The notes: generated from the letters alone by a model not told the origin. Positions 33,859 through 43,406 are shown, numbered from the stretch's first letter. The stretch is DNA of 64,000 bases from an uncultured Hyphomonas sp. (GCF_963677035.1 NZ_OY781472.1:2728001-2792000), one strand, 5' to 3'. Program-made: numbers and translations.

Positions 33859-35562
33859 CTACTGACCCGCGCTCTGCAGTTCCGCGCTGAGGCGGTCACG
33901 CAGGTCGCGTTTGACGAATTTGCCGCTGGCATTGCGGGGCAGGGCATCCGCTATAAACCAGACGTAACGGGGCACTTTGTGTTTCGCCATGATGCCTGCG
34001 CAATGCGCCCGGAACTCGTCTGCAGTCAGTTTCTCACCTGGCTTCAAAACAATGGCGATACCGACTTCTTCACCCAGCCGTTCATCCGGCACGCCGAACA
34101 CGCTACACTCGGCGACGGCGGGGTGACGGTAGGAGACGGATTCGACTTCGGCGCAGTAGACGTTTTCTCCGCCCCGCAGGACCATGTCTTTCTTTCGGTC
34201 GACGATAAAGATGAAGCCATCCTTGTCGATCCGCGCGATATCGCCGGTGTGAAGCCAGCCGTCGGTGATTGATTCAGCCGTCGCTTCCGGGCGGTTGATA
34301 TAGCCCTTGATGACGGAAGAGCCTTTGACCCAGAGTTCGCCGACGTCGCCGGGTGCAACTGTGTCGCCAAGCTCATCGACACATTTGACTTCGAAGTTCG
34401 GCATCGCCGGGCCGGCACTGTCCGGTTTGTCGACGAAGAAATCAGCCGACACGGACGTGATGATCCCGCATGTCTCCGTCATGCCGTATCCGGTGGCGGG
34501 GCGGGCCGTTGAGATTGCCGATTCGATCTTGTGGACGAGATCCGGCGGCACCTGAGCGCCGCCGCCTGAGAGCTGCGCGAGGCTTGATGTATCCGTCTTT
34601 TCGAAGTCGGGATGATTGATCAGTTCTCGCGCCATGACCGGTACGCCGCCCAGGCTGCTGACTTTCTCGCGTTCGATGATCTTGAGCGCTTCGCCAGCGT
34701 CCCAGCGGTACATCAGAACGATGGCGCCGCCGGCCGCGGTGGTCGCATACGCGCCGCAATTATTGGCGGTTACGTGGAAAAGAGGCGTTGTCAGCAGAGA
34801 CACGGGCGGCGGCGGATCTTCCGGAGGGGCGACACCCGTCGCATTCTGTGTGGCAAGCGTTGTGGATGCAGAGGCGTACATCATGTTCATCAGATTGGAG
34901 ATGCACCCCCGCTGAGTGAGCTGTGCGCCCTTGGGGAAGCCGGTCGTGCCGGATGTATAGAAAATGCATGCATCAGAGTCCGGGTCGACTGTGACGTCCG
35001 GCATGTCACCGCCATGGGCGATGACATCGCTCCAGGGTGTCACGTTGGCCGGCAGGTCAGGGATTCTGACGCCAACCATTTTCATCGAATCGGTGAGATC
35101 CGGCTGGTCCCGGACCCGTTCCAGCCTTTCAGCATCGAGGAACAGGGCTTTGGGTTCGGAGTCCTTCAGCGCGTAAGCCATTTCCTCGGCGGTCCACCAG
35201 GCATTCATGCCGGCGACTGTGATCCCGACAGAGGTACAGGCCCAGTAGATGAGGAGCCATTCCGGATAATTGCGCATAGCGATGGCAACCCGGTCTCCCG
35301 GCTGGATGCCCTGGTCAAAAAGCCAGGCGGCAATTGCGTTTACCTGTTCATGGGCCTGGGCATAGGTGAGGCGTTCGCCTTCGTAGATCAGATAGGTCCG
35401 GTCTGCGAACTGCTTGGTGGACGCCCAGAATTCACGAATGCTGGGTGGAGCATTCTTGTACACGCGAAGCTTGTTGCCGAGCACGTCGGCTTCAACAATC
35501 TCGAAGTCACCGCCCGGTCCGGTCAGTTCCTCGTGCGCTTTCAGAAGTTCTGCGTAGTGCAT
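33859..35562 (-). CDS. Acyl-CoA synthetase (AMP-binding, class I adenylate-forming)
   Basis: 567 residues from ATG 35562, preceded by GGGGAG. Activates a carboxylic acid to acyl-AMP and then acyl-CoA. Motifs in order: the P-loop-like ACIFYTSGTTGFPKGAQLT, A5 GYGMTETCGI, A7 WLHTGDIARIDKDGFI, A8 DRKKDMVLRGGENVYCAEVE and the catalytic Lys in RNASGKFVKRDL. The sequence resembles fatty-acyl or aromatic-acid CoA ligases, but chain length or ring specificity cannot be read. Monocistronic by layout: convergent with phnE and separated from the RidA gene by about 125 nt. Confidence 0.88.
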   Translation of the reverse strand: MHYAELLKAHEELTGPGGDFEIVEADVLGNKLRVYKNAPPSIREFWASTKQFADRTYLIYEGERLTYAQAHEQVNAIAAWLFDQGIQPGDRVAIAMRNYPEWLLIYWACTSVGITVAGMNAWWTAEEMAYALKDSEPKALFLDAERLERVRDQPDLTDSMKMVGVRIPDLPANVTPWSDVIAHGGDMPDVTVDPDSDACIFYTSGTTGFPKGAQLTQRGCISNLMNMMYASASTTLATQNATGVAPPEDPPPPVSLLTTPLFHVTANNCGAYATTAAGGAIVLMYRWDAGEALKIIEREKVSSLGGVPVMARELINHPDFEKTDTSSLAQLSGGGAQVPPDLVHKIESAISTARPATGYGMTETCGIITSVSADFFVDKPDSAGPAMPNFEVKCVDELGDTVAPGDVGELWVKGSSVIKGYINRPEATAESITDGWLHTGDIARIDKDGFIFIVDRKKDMVLRGGENVYCAEVESVSYRHPAVAECSVFGVPDERLGEEVGIAIVLKPGEKLTADEFRAHCAGIMAKHKVPRYVWFIADALPRNASGKFVKRDLRDRLSAELQSAGQ

Positions 35563-35687
35563 GTTTCTCCCCAATAGTACTTTTGGGGATCATACATGCC
35601 TTCACGTTCAGGGAAATGACTTGCGTAGGGGCAAGCAACCGAACGGAGGGCAGTTCCCGGCGCCGGGCAGCGCCGGAAACCAGGCGC

Positions 35688-36182
35688 CTAGTCGCGAACT
35701 GCGACTGCCTCAATTTCGATCAGCCAGCCCGGATTGGCAAGACCCGCGACCTCGAACACCGAGCGGGTTGGCAGGTTTGGCTGCTCTTCGGTGCCGAAGT
35801 ATTTCACATACCCCTTCATGAAGCCGGCGAAATCGAGCGAGTCTTCCCCCGGTGCTGCGACGATGTAGACCTGCAGCTTGATGACGTCGCTCATGGTCAG
35901 GCCAAGGCCTTCGAGGCGGGCTTCAATCGCGGCCAGCGTCGTTTCGGTCTGGGTTGTTATGTCGCCATAGGCCGCCGGCGTTCTCGGTTCGGCTGTCTCG
36001 TCCGTGACGGCAGGACCAGCGCCGCTGAGATAAACCAATGTCGCATCGGCCGGGACTTCGACAGCCAGAAGGATCGGAAAGTCCGATCCGGGAATCTTGT
36101 GGCGGATGACTTCGCTGTCGGCTGCGCCGCAGGCGCCAATTGCGAGCGCGGCAATAGAAAGAAGGGGGGCGGTCAGGCGCAT
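35688..36182 (-). CDS. Exported RidA-family (YjgF) imine deaminase, lipoprotein
   Basis: 164 residues from ATG 36182 (GGAG 9 nt upstream; a GTG at 36191 is too close to the ribosome site). The signal MRLTAPLLSIAALAIGAC ends in a lipobox, so the protein is predicted to be lipidated, which is unusual for the mostly cytosolic RidA family. The RidA fold is visible: VYLSGAGP, DITTQTETTLAAIEARLEGLGLTMSDVIKLQVYI, and the end LPTRSVFEVAGLANPGWLIEIEAVAV with the conserved Arg and Glu. RidA proteins hydrolyse reactive imines to ketones and ammonia. Third gene of the operon with a flavin amine oxidase and cytochrome c. Confidence 0.87.
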   Translation of the reverse strand: MRLTAPLLSIAALAIGACGAADSEVIRHKIPGSDFPILLAVEVPADATLVYLSGAGPAVTDETAEPRTPAAYGDITTQTETTLAAIEARLEGLGLTMSDVIKLQVYIVAAPGEDSLDFAGFMKGYVKYFGTEEQPNLPTRSVFEVAGLANPGWLIEIEAVAVRD

Positions 36183-36203
36183 GATGTTCACTCCGTAATC
36201 TGA

Positions 36204-36656
36204 TTATTGAGGGCGGCTAAGCTCGGCCTGTTCGGCCGTTGCTGCCGGTTCGAAAGAGTTTCCGCCCAGTCCGGACTGCAAGTAGTTGACGACTGCTGCT
36301 ACTTGCTCATCCGACAGCGTGTGGGCGAAGGATGGCATCGCTTTGTAACCGTTCAGGACAATAAAGACAGCATAATCGGGATACTCAAGCTTTTCATTTC
36401 CGGCGAGGGCGGGGTACATGCCCCCGCCAACGGCGCCCTGGCCTTCGGGCATGTGGCAGCCGGCGCAGAGCGTTGCATAAATCTCGGGTCCGCTTGTCAC
36501 GGTCACGCCGGGGCCATCGAAGATTTTCTTTTCCAGCGGAGTCGGCTCGAAGGTCGTGACTTCCGGAATACCGTCATCGGCGTGCATGGTGAGCGCTGTG
36601 GCAATAAACGCCGTAGCGGTCAGGACGGTTCGGGTGGTGCAGGTCAAAAGTCTCAT
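36204..36656 (-). CDS. Periplasmic c-type cytochrome (class I)
   Basis: 150 residues. Sec signal peptide (MRLLTCTTRTVLTATAFIATALTMHA). One haem site CAGCH near residue 66 and a distal Met ligand candidate in GYKAMPSFAHTLSDEQVAAVVNYLQS. The start overlaps the stop of the flavin oxidase gene (ATGA), and RidA follows 21 nt later. It is probably the electron acceptor of the flavoenzyme, which would then be a dehydrogenase that passes electrons to the respiratory chain instead of O2. Confidence 0.9.
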   Translation of the reverse strand: MRLLTCTTRTVLTATAFIATALTMHADDGIPEVTTFEPTPLEKKIFDGPGVTVTSGPEIYATLCAGCHMPEGQGAVGGGMYPALAGNEKLEYPDYAVFIVLNGYKAMPSFAHTLSDEQVAAVVNYLQSGLGGNSFEPAATAEQAELSRPQ

Positions 36657-38227
36657 CCGTTGATCACCTTGTCGTGCAGCCTGCCAATCGCATCGAGCGA
36701 GGATTCGATCGCGCCTTCGAGCCAGGCGCCGAGGTAGGAGACGTGCTCACCCGCGCAGACAACGCGATTATCGATCTTCACCGCATCTGCGTAATGAGCT
36801 TCCTTGTTTCGCCATATACCGAAACATCCCAGCACCCAGGGAACCTTGTGCCAGACGACGCTGACACCGGTCTTGTACTCTTCCGGGTATTGCGGGTGAA
36901 TGTGAGACCCGAATTCGATCGCCCATTTGATCCGGTCTTCCGGCTGCATGGCATTGAACTCAAATGCTTGTGCATCGTCCCATGTATAGCCGCCAAGCAA
37001 GACAGCCGGGCCTTTGGTAAACAGGCCGCCGGAGGGGTAGGAGATCATTTCGATGGGCAGGTCGGTGTAGCTGATCCCGCCATAGATCCTGTCGTCCTCT
37101 TCCCAGAAGCGCCGCTTGAATTCCAGGCCCCACTTCGCAGACCCGCGATAGTAGACGTCGTTGATCGCCGCCGTCAGTCCCGGCGAGAGATTGTGATCCA
37201 TCTGGCCAAGGATGGAGAAGGGGACGGTGCAGACGCACCAGTCGGCTTCCGCTGTGCGCTTTTCGCCTGTCCGGGTGTCCTCGTAGGCAACCCGGACGCC
37301 GTTGTCGTCCTGCTGCAGGGAAACCACTTTGGAATTGTAGCGTATGAGATCACCAACTTCGCGGGCAAAAGCCTGCGCAATCATGTCCATGCCGCCGACG
37401 GGCTGGAACATCGGCATCTGGTGATCCAGCAGGTCAGCATCTGCAAGACGGCTCCACATCCCGGAATTCAGAATCTCGGACAGACTGAGCGGATCGGATG
37501 GGATGGGGGCGCCATCGAAGCCTGCGCCGGGTGGTTTGGCGAAGCCGCGATACCGGCTGCTCAGATTTCCGGCCTTGTAGGAGTTCGTGTCGTCCAGCGC
37601 GCCGGTGGCCCGGAGCGATTCGATCAGAGCTTCGCGGTCATCCGACGTGAGCATGTCGTCCAGCCGGTTCTGATCGACAGCCTTGGCCAGCAATTCTGAC
37701 GTCTGGCCGCGATAGTCCGTTGCGATGTGTTTGAAGCGCTGAGGCCTGCCGCCGAAGGCCTTGCTGTTGTGGAGGTAAGCGTTGTGGTTCTGCTGGACGA
37801 ACGGTTCCAGTTGGACGCCGAGACGCTGGCAATAGTCCAGTACGGCATGATGGTCATAGGGAAGGCGCCATGGGCCGGGATTGATGTAGTTGTCACCTTC
37901 GAAGGAAACATGCTGGGTGGCGCCGCCCATCTCTGTGTAGGTGTCCCCGCCGCGCAATGTCCAACAGCGGCCGCCGGCTTTTTCCCGGTATTCCAGAACT
38001 TCGACATTGTAGCCGGCTGACCGGAGTTCCAGCGCAGCAACCATGCCCGCAAGACCAGCACCGAGGATCAGGACTTTCGCGCCTTTCGGATCTCCATCCA
38101 GTTTGATCGGTCCCGCGTAGGATGAGGGCCGGACGTGATTCATCGCCTTCATCGCGGAATAAAGTGCGGCGCTGCCAGCCGTCGCGCCAATCATCGCCAA
38201 TGCGTACCGCCTGGTCGCTCCCTCCAT
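36653..38227 (-). CDS. Exported flavin amine oxidase/dehydrogenase (L-amino-acid/monoamine oxidase family)
   Basis: 524 residues. The N-terminus TRRYALAMIGATAGSAALYS looks like a Tat signal. FAD-binding motif VLILGAGLAGMVAALELRSAGY, then EYREKAGGRCWTLRGG, substrate and FAD contacts in the middle (WCVCTVPFSILGQ) and the C-terminal flavin motif GEHVSYLGAWLEGAIES. The family oxidises amines or L-amino acids to imines. First gene of a three-gene operon with cytochrome c and RidA, which fits oxidation in the periplasm, electron transfer to the cytochrome, and imine hydrolysis by RidA. Substrate unknown. Confidence 0.88.
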   Translation of the reverse strand: MEGATRRYALAMIGATAGSAALYSAMKAMNHVRPSSYAGPIKLDGDPKGAKVLILGAGLAGMVAALELRSAGYNVEVLEYREKAGGRCWTLRGGDTYTEMGGATQHVSFEGDNYINPGPWRLPYDHHAVLDYCQRLGVQLEPFVQQNHNAYLHNSKAFGGRPQRFKHIATDYRGQTSELLAKAVDQNRLDDMLTSDDREALIESLRATGALDDTNSYKAGNLSSRYRGFAKPPGAGFDGAPIPSDPLSLSEILNSGMWSRLADADLLDHQMPMFQPVGGMDMIAQAFAREVGDLIRYNSKVVSLQQDDNGVRVAYEDTRTGEKRTAEADWCVCTVPFSILGQMDHNLSPGLTAAINDVYYRGSAKWGLEFKRRFWEEDDRIYGGISYTDLPIEMISYPSGGLFTKGPAVLLGGYTWDDAQAFEFNAMQPEDRIKWAIEFGSHIHPQYPEEYKTGVSVVWHKVPWVLGCFGIWRNKEAHYADAVKIDNRVVCAGEHVSYLGAWLEGAIESSLDAIGRLHDKVING

Positions 38228-38751
38228 CGTACCCTCCTCTTTTTGTATCGGTGGTAGGCCTCACCGGGGCGAGGTAAAGGGAAATCTGGTCCGGATCGGC
38301 GCTTTAGGTATGGGGGACCAAAATTCGATCATTCAGTCATCTTATGCCGGGAAGGTGGCGTGACAATCGTGCGGGCCACAGAAAAGGCCCGTTATTCGAA
38401 GAGCCGCAGGACGTATTTCAACGGGCAGGCGGGTGATTCCTGCCTGGCCTTGCGGGATGCGTCATGACATCGATTCAGTGAAAGCGGCGTGGGGCCGGGC
38501 GCTGTTCGGGCCGAATTATTCCAGAAAATGCAGGAGATTGTGGAATGCTTGCGCGCGCGCTCGGCTCTGCCCTTGTTTCCCAATTTAGAATGATTATAGG
38601 AAGAGAGGTAGGGCGAAGGAAACGTCAATCGCGGGGCTCAAAGCGCAATAATTAAAGACAAGCGCGCGATTTGTCCCACCATAATTTATTGGCAAGCCAC
38701 ATCGGACAGGTATTGGATTTGTCCTGGCAAGCAACAACAGACGGAGCCACA
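38228..38751. other. 524-nt intergenic region upstream of ahpC
   Basis: No credible gene on either strand. It holds a hairpin CGGGCC-N8-GGCCCG (38372-38391) followed by TTATT, and an imperfect GGCAGG/CCTGCC repeat near 38425. Just before ahpC is GGACA-N11-TGTCC (38704-38724). None could be matched to a known regulator with confidence. No OxyR-type spaced tetranucleotides were recognised. Confidence 0.35.
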
Positions 38752-39315
38752 ATGTCCCTGATCAATACTGAAATTAAGCCCTTTAAGGCCGAAGCATTCA
38801 AGCAAGGTAAATTCGAGTCGGTCAGCGAAGCCGATGTGAAAGGCAAATGGGCGATCTTCTTCTTCTATCCGGCAGACTTCACATTCGTCTGCCCGACCGA
38901 ACTGGAAGACCTGCAGTCTGAATACGCGACACTGCAGAGCATGGGCGTGGAAGTCTTCTCTGTATCTACCGACACCCATTTCAGCCACAAGGCCTGGCAC
39001 GAGACGTCGCCGGCCATCGGCAAGATCGAATACTACATGCTTGGCGATCCGACCGGCGCCATCACCCGCAACTTCGACAATATGCGCGAAGACATGGGCC
39101 TCGCTGACCGCGGCACCTTCGTGGTTGACCCGGACGGCGTCATCCAGGTGATCGAAGTGACCTGCGAAGGCGTTGGCCGCAACGCGGCTGAACTGGTCCG
39201 CAAGGTCAAAGCAGCACAATATATCCGCGCAAACCCGGGCCAGGTCTGCCCGGCGAAATGGGAAGAGGGTGAAGAGACCCTCGCTCCGTCGCTGGAACTC
39301 GTCGGCAAGATCTGA
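38752..39315 (+). CDS. ahpC: Alkyl hydroperoxide reductase subunit C (2-Cys peroxiredoxin)
   Basis: 187 residues, the same as E. coli AhpC, from ATG 38752 after GGAG; the frame is open from 38671. Peroxidatic Cys47 in [13 protein letters not shown] and resolving Cys166 in GQVCPAKW. Reduces hydrogen peroxide, organic hydroperoxides and peroxynitrite in the cytoplasm using AhpF. It is followed by a strong hairpin and then ahpF. No oxyR is adjacent. Confidence 0.97.
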   Translation: MSLINTEIKPFKAEAFKQGKFESVSEADVKGKWAIFFFYPADFTFVCPTELEDLQSEYATLQSMGVEVFSVSTDTHFSHKAWHETSPAIGKIEYYMLGDPTGAITRNFDNMREDMGLADRGTFVVDPDGVIQVIEVTCEGVGRNAAELVRKVKAAQYIRANPGQVCPAKWEEGEETLAPSLELVGKI

Positions 39316-39334
39316 TCCCCGGCAATATTGGTGT

Positions 39335-39365
39335 CCGGCTGGCTGCAGTGTTCGCAGCCAGCCGG
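39335..39365 (+). terminator. Intercistronic hairpin between ahpC and ahpF
   Basis: Perfect 12-bp repeat CCGGCTGGCTGC (39335-39346) and GCAGCCAGCCGG (39354-39365), 7-nt loop, followed 9-20 nt later by a T-rich tract. Could be an attenuator that gives more ahpC than ahpF mRNA. Confidence 0.7.
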
Positions 39366-39442
39366 TGCACACTTATTTTCTTTCCCCCACAGGAATACGC
39401 CCCGGCTAACGGTGCGAACGCGATCTTCGCAGGAGATGACGC

Positions 39443-41026
39443 ATGTTGGACGCAAATCTGAAGACCCAGCTCAAAGCCTATATGGAAAACATCCGGCGCC
39501 CGGTGGAACTCGTGGCCGCCCTGGATGACAGCAAGGGCAGCCGCGACCTGGAAGAGCTCCTGCAGGAAATTTCAGACCTGTCCGACAAGGTCGGCTGGAC
39601 GCGCGAAGATAATGCGCGCGCGCCTTCCTTTGCCATCACCACGCCCGACGCGGATATCAGCCTGCGTTTTGCCGGCCTCCCCCTCGGTCATGAATTCACA
39701 TCGCTCGTTCTGGCGCTGCTCCAGGTTGGCGGCCACCCGCCGAAAGTTGCGCCGGAAGTGATCGAGCAGATCAAAGCGCTCGAAGGATCGTTTGAGTTCG
39801 AAACCTATTTTTCCCTGTCCTGCCAGAACTGTCCGGATGTGGTTCAGGCGCTCAACATGATGGCGGTCCTCAACCCGAACATTCGGCACACAGCAATTGA
39901 TGGCGCCTTGTTCAAGGAAGAGGTCGATAAACGCCAGGTGATGGCTGTGCCGACGGTTTACCTCAATGGAGAGGTTTTCGGATCCGGACGCATGGAGGTC
40001 GAAGAGATCCTCGCGAAGATGGATACCGGCGCACAAGAAAAAATGGCGGCGAAGATTTCCGGGAAAGAGCCGTTTGATGTGCTGGTCATCGGAGGCGGCC
40101 CGGCAGGTGTGGCGGGCGCAATCTATGCGGCGCGTAAGGGAATCCGTACCGGTATCGCGGCTGAAAGGCTCGGTGGACAGGTACTGGATACAATGGGCAT
40201 CGAAAACCTGATCTCTGTGCCGTACACAGAAGGTCCCAAGCTCGCGACCGCAATGGAAACGCATATCAAGGAATACGATATTGATGTGATGAACCTCCAG
40301 ACCGGTGCGAAACTGGTCCCGGCGGAAAAGGCGGGCGGGCTTCACGAAGTCATCCTTGAGAATGGCGCGGGTCTGAAGACCCGCAGCCTGATCCTCGCTC
40401 CCGGTGCCCGCTGGCGCCAGATGGGCGTGCCGGGCGAAGAGGAATACCGGAACAAAGGCGTGGCTTACTGCCCGCACTGCGATGGTCCGCTTTTCAAGGG
40501 GAAGCGCGTCGCTGTGATCGGCGGAGGGAATTCGGGCGTTGAGGCGGCGATCGATCTCGCCGGTCTCGTGGCCCATGTCACGCTGATTGAGTTCGACACT
40601 CAGCTTCGCGCCGATGCAGTGCTTCAGAACAAGCTTCGCAGTCTGTCCAATGTCGACATCATCACGTCTGCCATGACAACCGAAGTGCTTGGCGATGGTG
40701 CCAAGGTTAAGGGCCTGACCTACAAGAACCGGAACACGGATGACCTGCACGAAGTCGCGCTGGAAGGCATCTTCGTACAGATCGGACTCGTGCCGAACAC
40801 GGAATGGCTGCGTGGCAGCATCGAGCTGACCGAGCGTGGCGAGATCGTGACCGATATGCGGGCTCAGACGTCGATTCCGGGTGTGTTCGCGGCCGGTGAT
40901 GCCACGACCACGCCTTACAAGCAGATCGTCATTTCGATGGGGGAGGGCGCCAAGGCCGCCCTCTCCGCATTCGACTACCTGATCCGTCTGGCGCCCGTGG
41001 AAGAGCAGGTGCTGGAAGACGCCTGA
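39443..41026 (+). CDS. ahpF: Alkyl hydroperoxide reductase subunit F
   Basis: 527 residues from ATG 39443 with AGGAGA upstream. The N-terminal tandem thioredoxin-like domain has redox pair CQNC (Cys127, Cys130). The thioredoxin-reductase-like part has an FAD motif ([19 protein letters not shown]), redox pair CPHC (Cys343, Cys346), an NAD motif ([19 protein letters not shown]) and the FAD end motif [15 protein letters not shown]. Transfers electrons from NADH to AhpC. All key residues present; length matches the family. Confidence 0.97.
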   Translation: MLDANLKTQLKAYMENIRRPVELVAALDDSKGSRDLEELLQEISDLSDKVGWTREDNARAPSFAITTPDADISLRFAGLPLGHEFTSLVLALLQVGGHPPKVAPEVIEQIKALEGSFEFETYFSLSCQNCPDVVQALNMMAVLNPNIRHTAIDGALFKEEVDKRQVMAVPTVYLNGEVFGSGRMEVEEILAKMDTGAQEKMAAKISGKEPFDVLVIGGGPAGVAGAIYAARKGIRTGIAAERLGGQVLDTMGIENLISVPYTEGPKLATAMETHIKEYDIDVMNLQTGAKLVPAEKAGGLHEVILENGAGLKTRSLILAPGARWRQMGVPGEEEYRNKGVAYCPHCDGPLFKGKRVAVIGGGNSGVEAAIDLAGLVAHVTLIEFDTQLRADAVLQNKLRSLSNVDIITSAMTTEVLGDGAKVKGLTYKNRNTDDLHEVALEGIFVQIGLVPNTEWLRGSIELTERGEIVTDMRAQTSIPGVFAAGDATTTPYKQIVISMGEGAKAALSAFDYLIRLAPVEEQVLEDA

Positions 41027-41080
41027 CTCTGATCAGAGGCTCGGCAGGTCACTCCGTCTGCACGGGCAGAGGGGAGTGGA

Positions 41081-42226
41081 TCAGGCCAGCTTGGAAGCAA
41101 GCCAGGCATGGCCATCGACCATGCGCCGGATCTCGTCGGGTCTCGGTTCCAGGCTCCAGTCGCCTTTGTCGACCGATCCGCCAAGCAGGATGCCCGTCTT
41201 CCTGGGGAACGAATAAAGCAGGCCATAGTCATCCGTTGATCCGGCATAGCCATAGTCAATGTCGTTCTGAGGCAGCAGGAAGCTTAGCTGGCCGCGTGCC
41301 GGAATGATGCTTTCGTCCCCGAACACCTTGCCAGACCCAAGCCCCATGCAATTGACGATGCTGGATTCCGGCAGCTTCTCAAGATCGCCTTCCGTCTCGA
41401 ATGCCATCTCCTTCATGCGCCCGCCAGCCGCGAGGAAATCGTTCACCAGCGCCCTCAGGTAAATATCGGGATCGATCATCAGCGTGTAATACGCATCGTA
41501 ATAGGGGAAGCCGAATGGCCCGCCAGCCTGGTTGCGCCTGAGGCCGGGATAAAGCGCATCACCCCCCACATACGGGCGGATCGTGCTCATGGGGTGGTCG
41601 CTCAGCGAATACTGACGGATCCAGTAGACGCCATATTTGGGGTCGTTTGCGAAACGGATGAACCGGTTGAAAGCGATACGAGAAGCCAGATCGAGCATGG
41701 CCAGGGTTTCCTGCGATACCTGGTCACTTTCGTAGAGGGTTACCGGGTGCCACATCGCGCCGGCGACGTTGGATGTGGTGTAGGGCGGGAAATCCCTGGC
41801 GTAGATCGTCACCTGCATTCCGGCGCGCTGCAGCAGAATTGCGGTTGAGAGGCCGATGGCCCCCGATCCCAGCACGGCCACCTTGTCCGCATGGGTCTTC
41901 TTGGTGAGGTCCGCTGCCAGTTCCGCGACACCCCAGGACAGCGATACCCCGCCGCCGCCATGCCCATAATTGTGCACAACGTCCTTGGACCCGACTTTTA
42001 CGGCTTCGAGCCGGGGGCCGGGTTTGCGAAAAGGGCGCAGTCCGACAATTGTGCGGGTGACACGGCTCATCGAGGATTTGATAGGGTGCATCGGCGCACC
42101 GATTGGCTGAACCAGTGCTTCCCCCGTCATTGGGGCAGGTGCCAATTCTGTGGCTGTCGTTGTGCAGGCCGTGAGGGCGGTTACGCCCAGGCCAGCGCCG
42201 GTCGCCAGAAAATCTCTACGCTTCAT
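41081..42226 (-). CDS. Tat-exported FAD oxidoreductase, D-amino-acid-oxidase family, apparently circularly permuted
   Basis: 381 residues from ATG 42226 (GAGGG upstream; the frame runs on to 42391). Tat motif KRRDFLATG and lipobox LTAC. The motif order is unusual: the segments that end normal D-amino-acid oxidases, VGLRPFRKPGPRLE (61-74) and VVHNYGHGGGGVSLSWG (83-99), come first, followed directly by the FAD motif VAVLGSGAIGLS (116-127) that normally starts the protein. The C-terminus stops at DWSLEPRPDEIRRMVDGH, just before where VGLRP would come. All pieces are present once. Probably oxidises a D-amino acid or related amine in the periplasm; substrate unknown. Divergent from the ANTAR gene. 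Confidence 0.85.
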   Translation of the reverse strand: MKRRDFLATGAGLGVTALTACTTTATELAPAPMTGEALVQPIGAPMHPIKSSMSRVTRTIVGLRPFRKPGPRLEAVKVGSKDVVHNYGHGGGGVSLSWGVAELAADLTKKTHADKVAVLGSGAIGLSTAILLQRAGMQVTIYARDFPPYTTSNVAGAMWHPVTLYESDQVSQETLAMLDLASRIAFNRFIRFANDPKYGVYWIRQYSLSDHPMSTIRPYVGGDALYPGLRRNQAGGPFGFPYYDAYYTLMIDPDIYLRALVNDFLAAGGRMKEMAFETEGDLEKLPESSIVNCMGLGSGKVFGDESIIPARGQLSFLLPQNDIDYGYAGSTDDYGLLYSFPRKTGILLGGSVDKGDWSLEPRPDEIRRMVDGHAWLASKLA

Positions 42227-42575
42227 TGTTTCCCTCAATGCAAATGTGTTCCCGGGTGGGACTGTTGAAGGCCCGAATGGGCTGGTCAAGGAGAGAGTGA
42301 TGGCCCTGTGTCTCTCCAATCGGTCTGCCTGCTGATACGGCGATTTTCGCCGGAAGGCATCGATTGCGCCCGGAATTTGGACGGGCCGCACGTCTGGGTA
42401 GAGAGGGTTAACGGACGCTTCCTGCCGGGTATTTGGTCAATCGCGAAACAGGAATGATCAGATGCACACAATCTGATGCGGCATCTACGATTCGACTGTT
42501 TGGACTCAGCCCGGTTGTTCACAAAATTCAAACAGCTTCAATGGTTTGAACGTTTTGCAGAGAGTTCCGAACGAC
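42227..42575. other. Divergent intergenic region between the FAD oxidase and the ANTAR gene
   Basis: 349 nt without a credible gene. It contains three copies of GATGC/GCATC (42461-42465, 42475-42479, 42481-42485), the last two forming the palindrome GATGCGGCATC. This may be a regulator site; no family match was made. Confidence 0.3.
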
Positions 42576-43229
42576 ATGGCTGCAGAGAATACCCGCTGTA
42601 CGATGTTGCTGTCAGAGGAGAAGCAATCCGGAAGCGCGTCCGAAATGACGAGCTGGGATCGCCAGATCCTGATTCTCGCCAGCGATCATGTTCGGGCTGG
42701 CCGCGTCGCAACTGCTTTGGGCGAGCAGCCTCACCAAACAGAAATAACCGGACATGCAGACTGGCAGGCCCGGCGCCTCAAGCTCATTGGCGCGAGCGCA
42801 ATCATCCTTGCCTCGCCAAGAGTGGATCTGGATCTGTTGGAAGAATTACTGGCCGTACGCCGTTTCAGATCGGTGCCGATTCTTGTGTTTGTTGATCAGG
42901 GATCCCGGGAGGAGATGAGCGACGCGCTGAAACTTGGCGTCAGCGCCTTCATTGTGGACGGGCTGGAGCCGGAGCGTATTCCGGCGATCTTGCACGTGGC
43001 AGAAGAACGCCACTCATTGACGCTGGCGCTAAGAGACGAGTTGCAAAAATCACGGGAAGACCTGGCGGCACGCAAGACGATTGAGCGGGCAAAAGGCCTT
43101 TTGATGACCAAGAGCGGTCTTTCGGAGCATGAAGTCTACAATTCCATGCGCCGCATGGCCATGACTCAGGGAAAACCAATGCGGGAAATCGCGGACAACG
43201 TCCTCGCGATTTTCACAATTTTTCCATAA
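42576..43229 (+). CDS. ANTAR-domain RNA-binding antiterminator, NasT-like
   Basis: 217 residues from ATG 42576; starts at TTG 42546, ATG 42603 or ATG 42645 are possible. The N-terminal half is a pseudo-receiver (starting RQILILASDHVRAGRVATAL): the acidic pocket and phospho-acceptor Asp are not evident (IILASPRVD), as in NasT. The C-terminal ANTAR domain is clear: ARKTIERAKGLLMTKSGLSEHEVYNSMRRMAMTQGK. ANTAR proteins bind tandem RNA hairpins with six-base loops and prevent termination. Exactly such hairpins lie downstream (43407-43465) in the leader of the next gene. No NasS-type sensor gene or nitrate gene is nearby. Confidence 0.9.
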   Translation: MAAENTRCTMLLSEEKQSGSASEMTSWDRQILILASDHVRAGRVATALGEQPHQTEITGHADWQARRLKLIGASAIILASPRVDLDLLEELLAVRRFRSVPILVFVDQGSREEMSDALKLGVSAFIVDGLEPERIPAILHVAEERHSLTLALRDELQKSREDLAARKTIERAKGLLMTKSGLSEHEVYNSMRRMAMTQGKPMREIADNVLAIFTIFP

Positions 43230-43406
43230 AGCCCCCAAAACTCATGTCACTTAGTCGGCACCTGTGGAGTGCTGAGACTTTGGGCGTTGTTTGGTGTGCG
43301 GTGCACAAAAGCATGACGCGGTAACGATTCAGCATCCTCGACGACATGTTTGGAATTGGCACCAGCGCCTGCCAGGGACAGCTTGTCAGACAAGTCAGCA
43401 GGAACC

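Noticed and set aside
38704..38724. GGACA-N11-TGTCC before ahpC as an OxyR or other peroxide-regulator site
   Set aside because: Half-sites are short and do not match the spaced OxyR tetranucleotide pattern; could be chance.
43357..43372. Sigma-54-like TGGCAC...TGC in the ANTAR leader
   Set aside because: The GG to GC spacing is 11, not 10, and the sequence is instead part of a 5-6 bp hairpin; no other sigma-54 feature.
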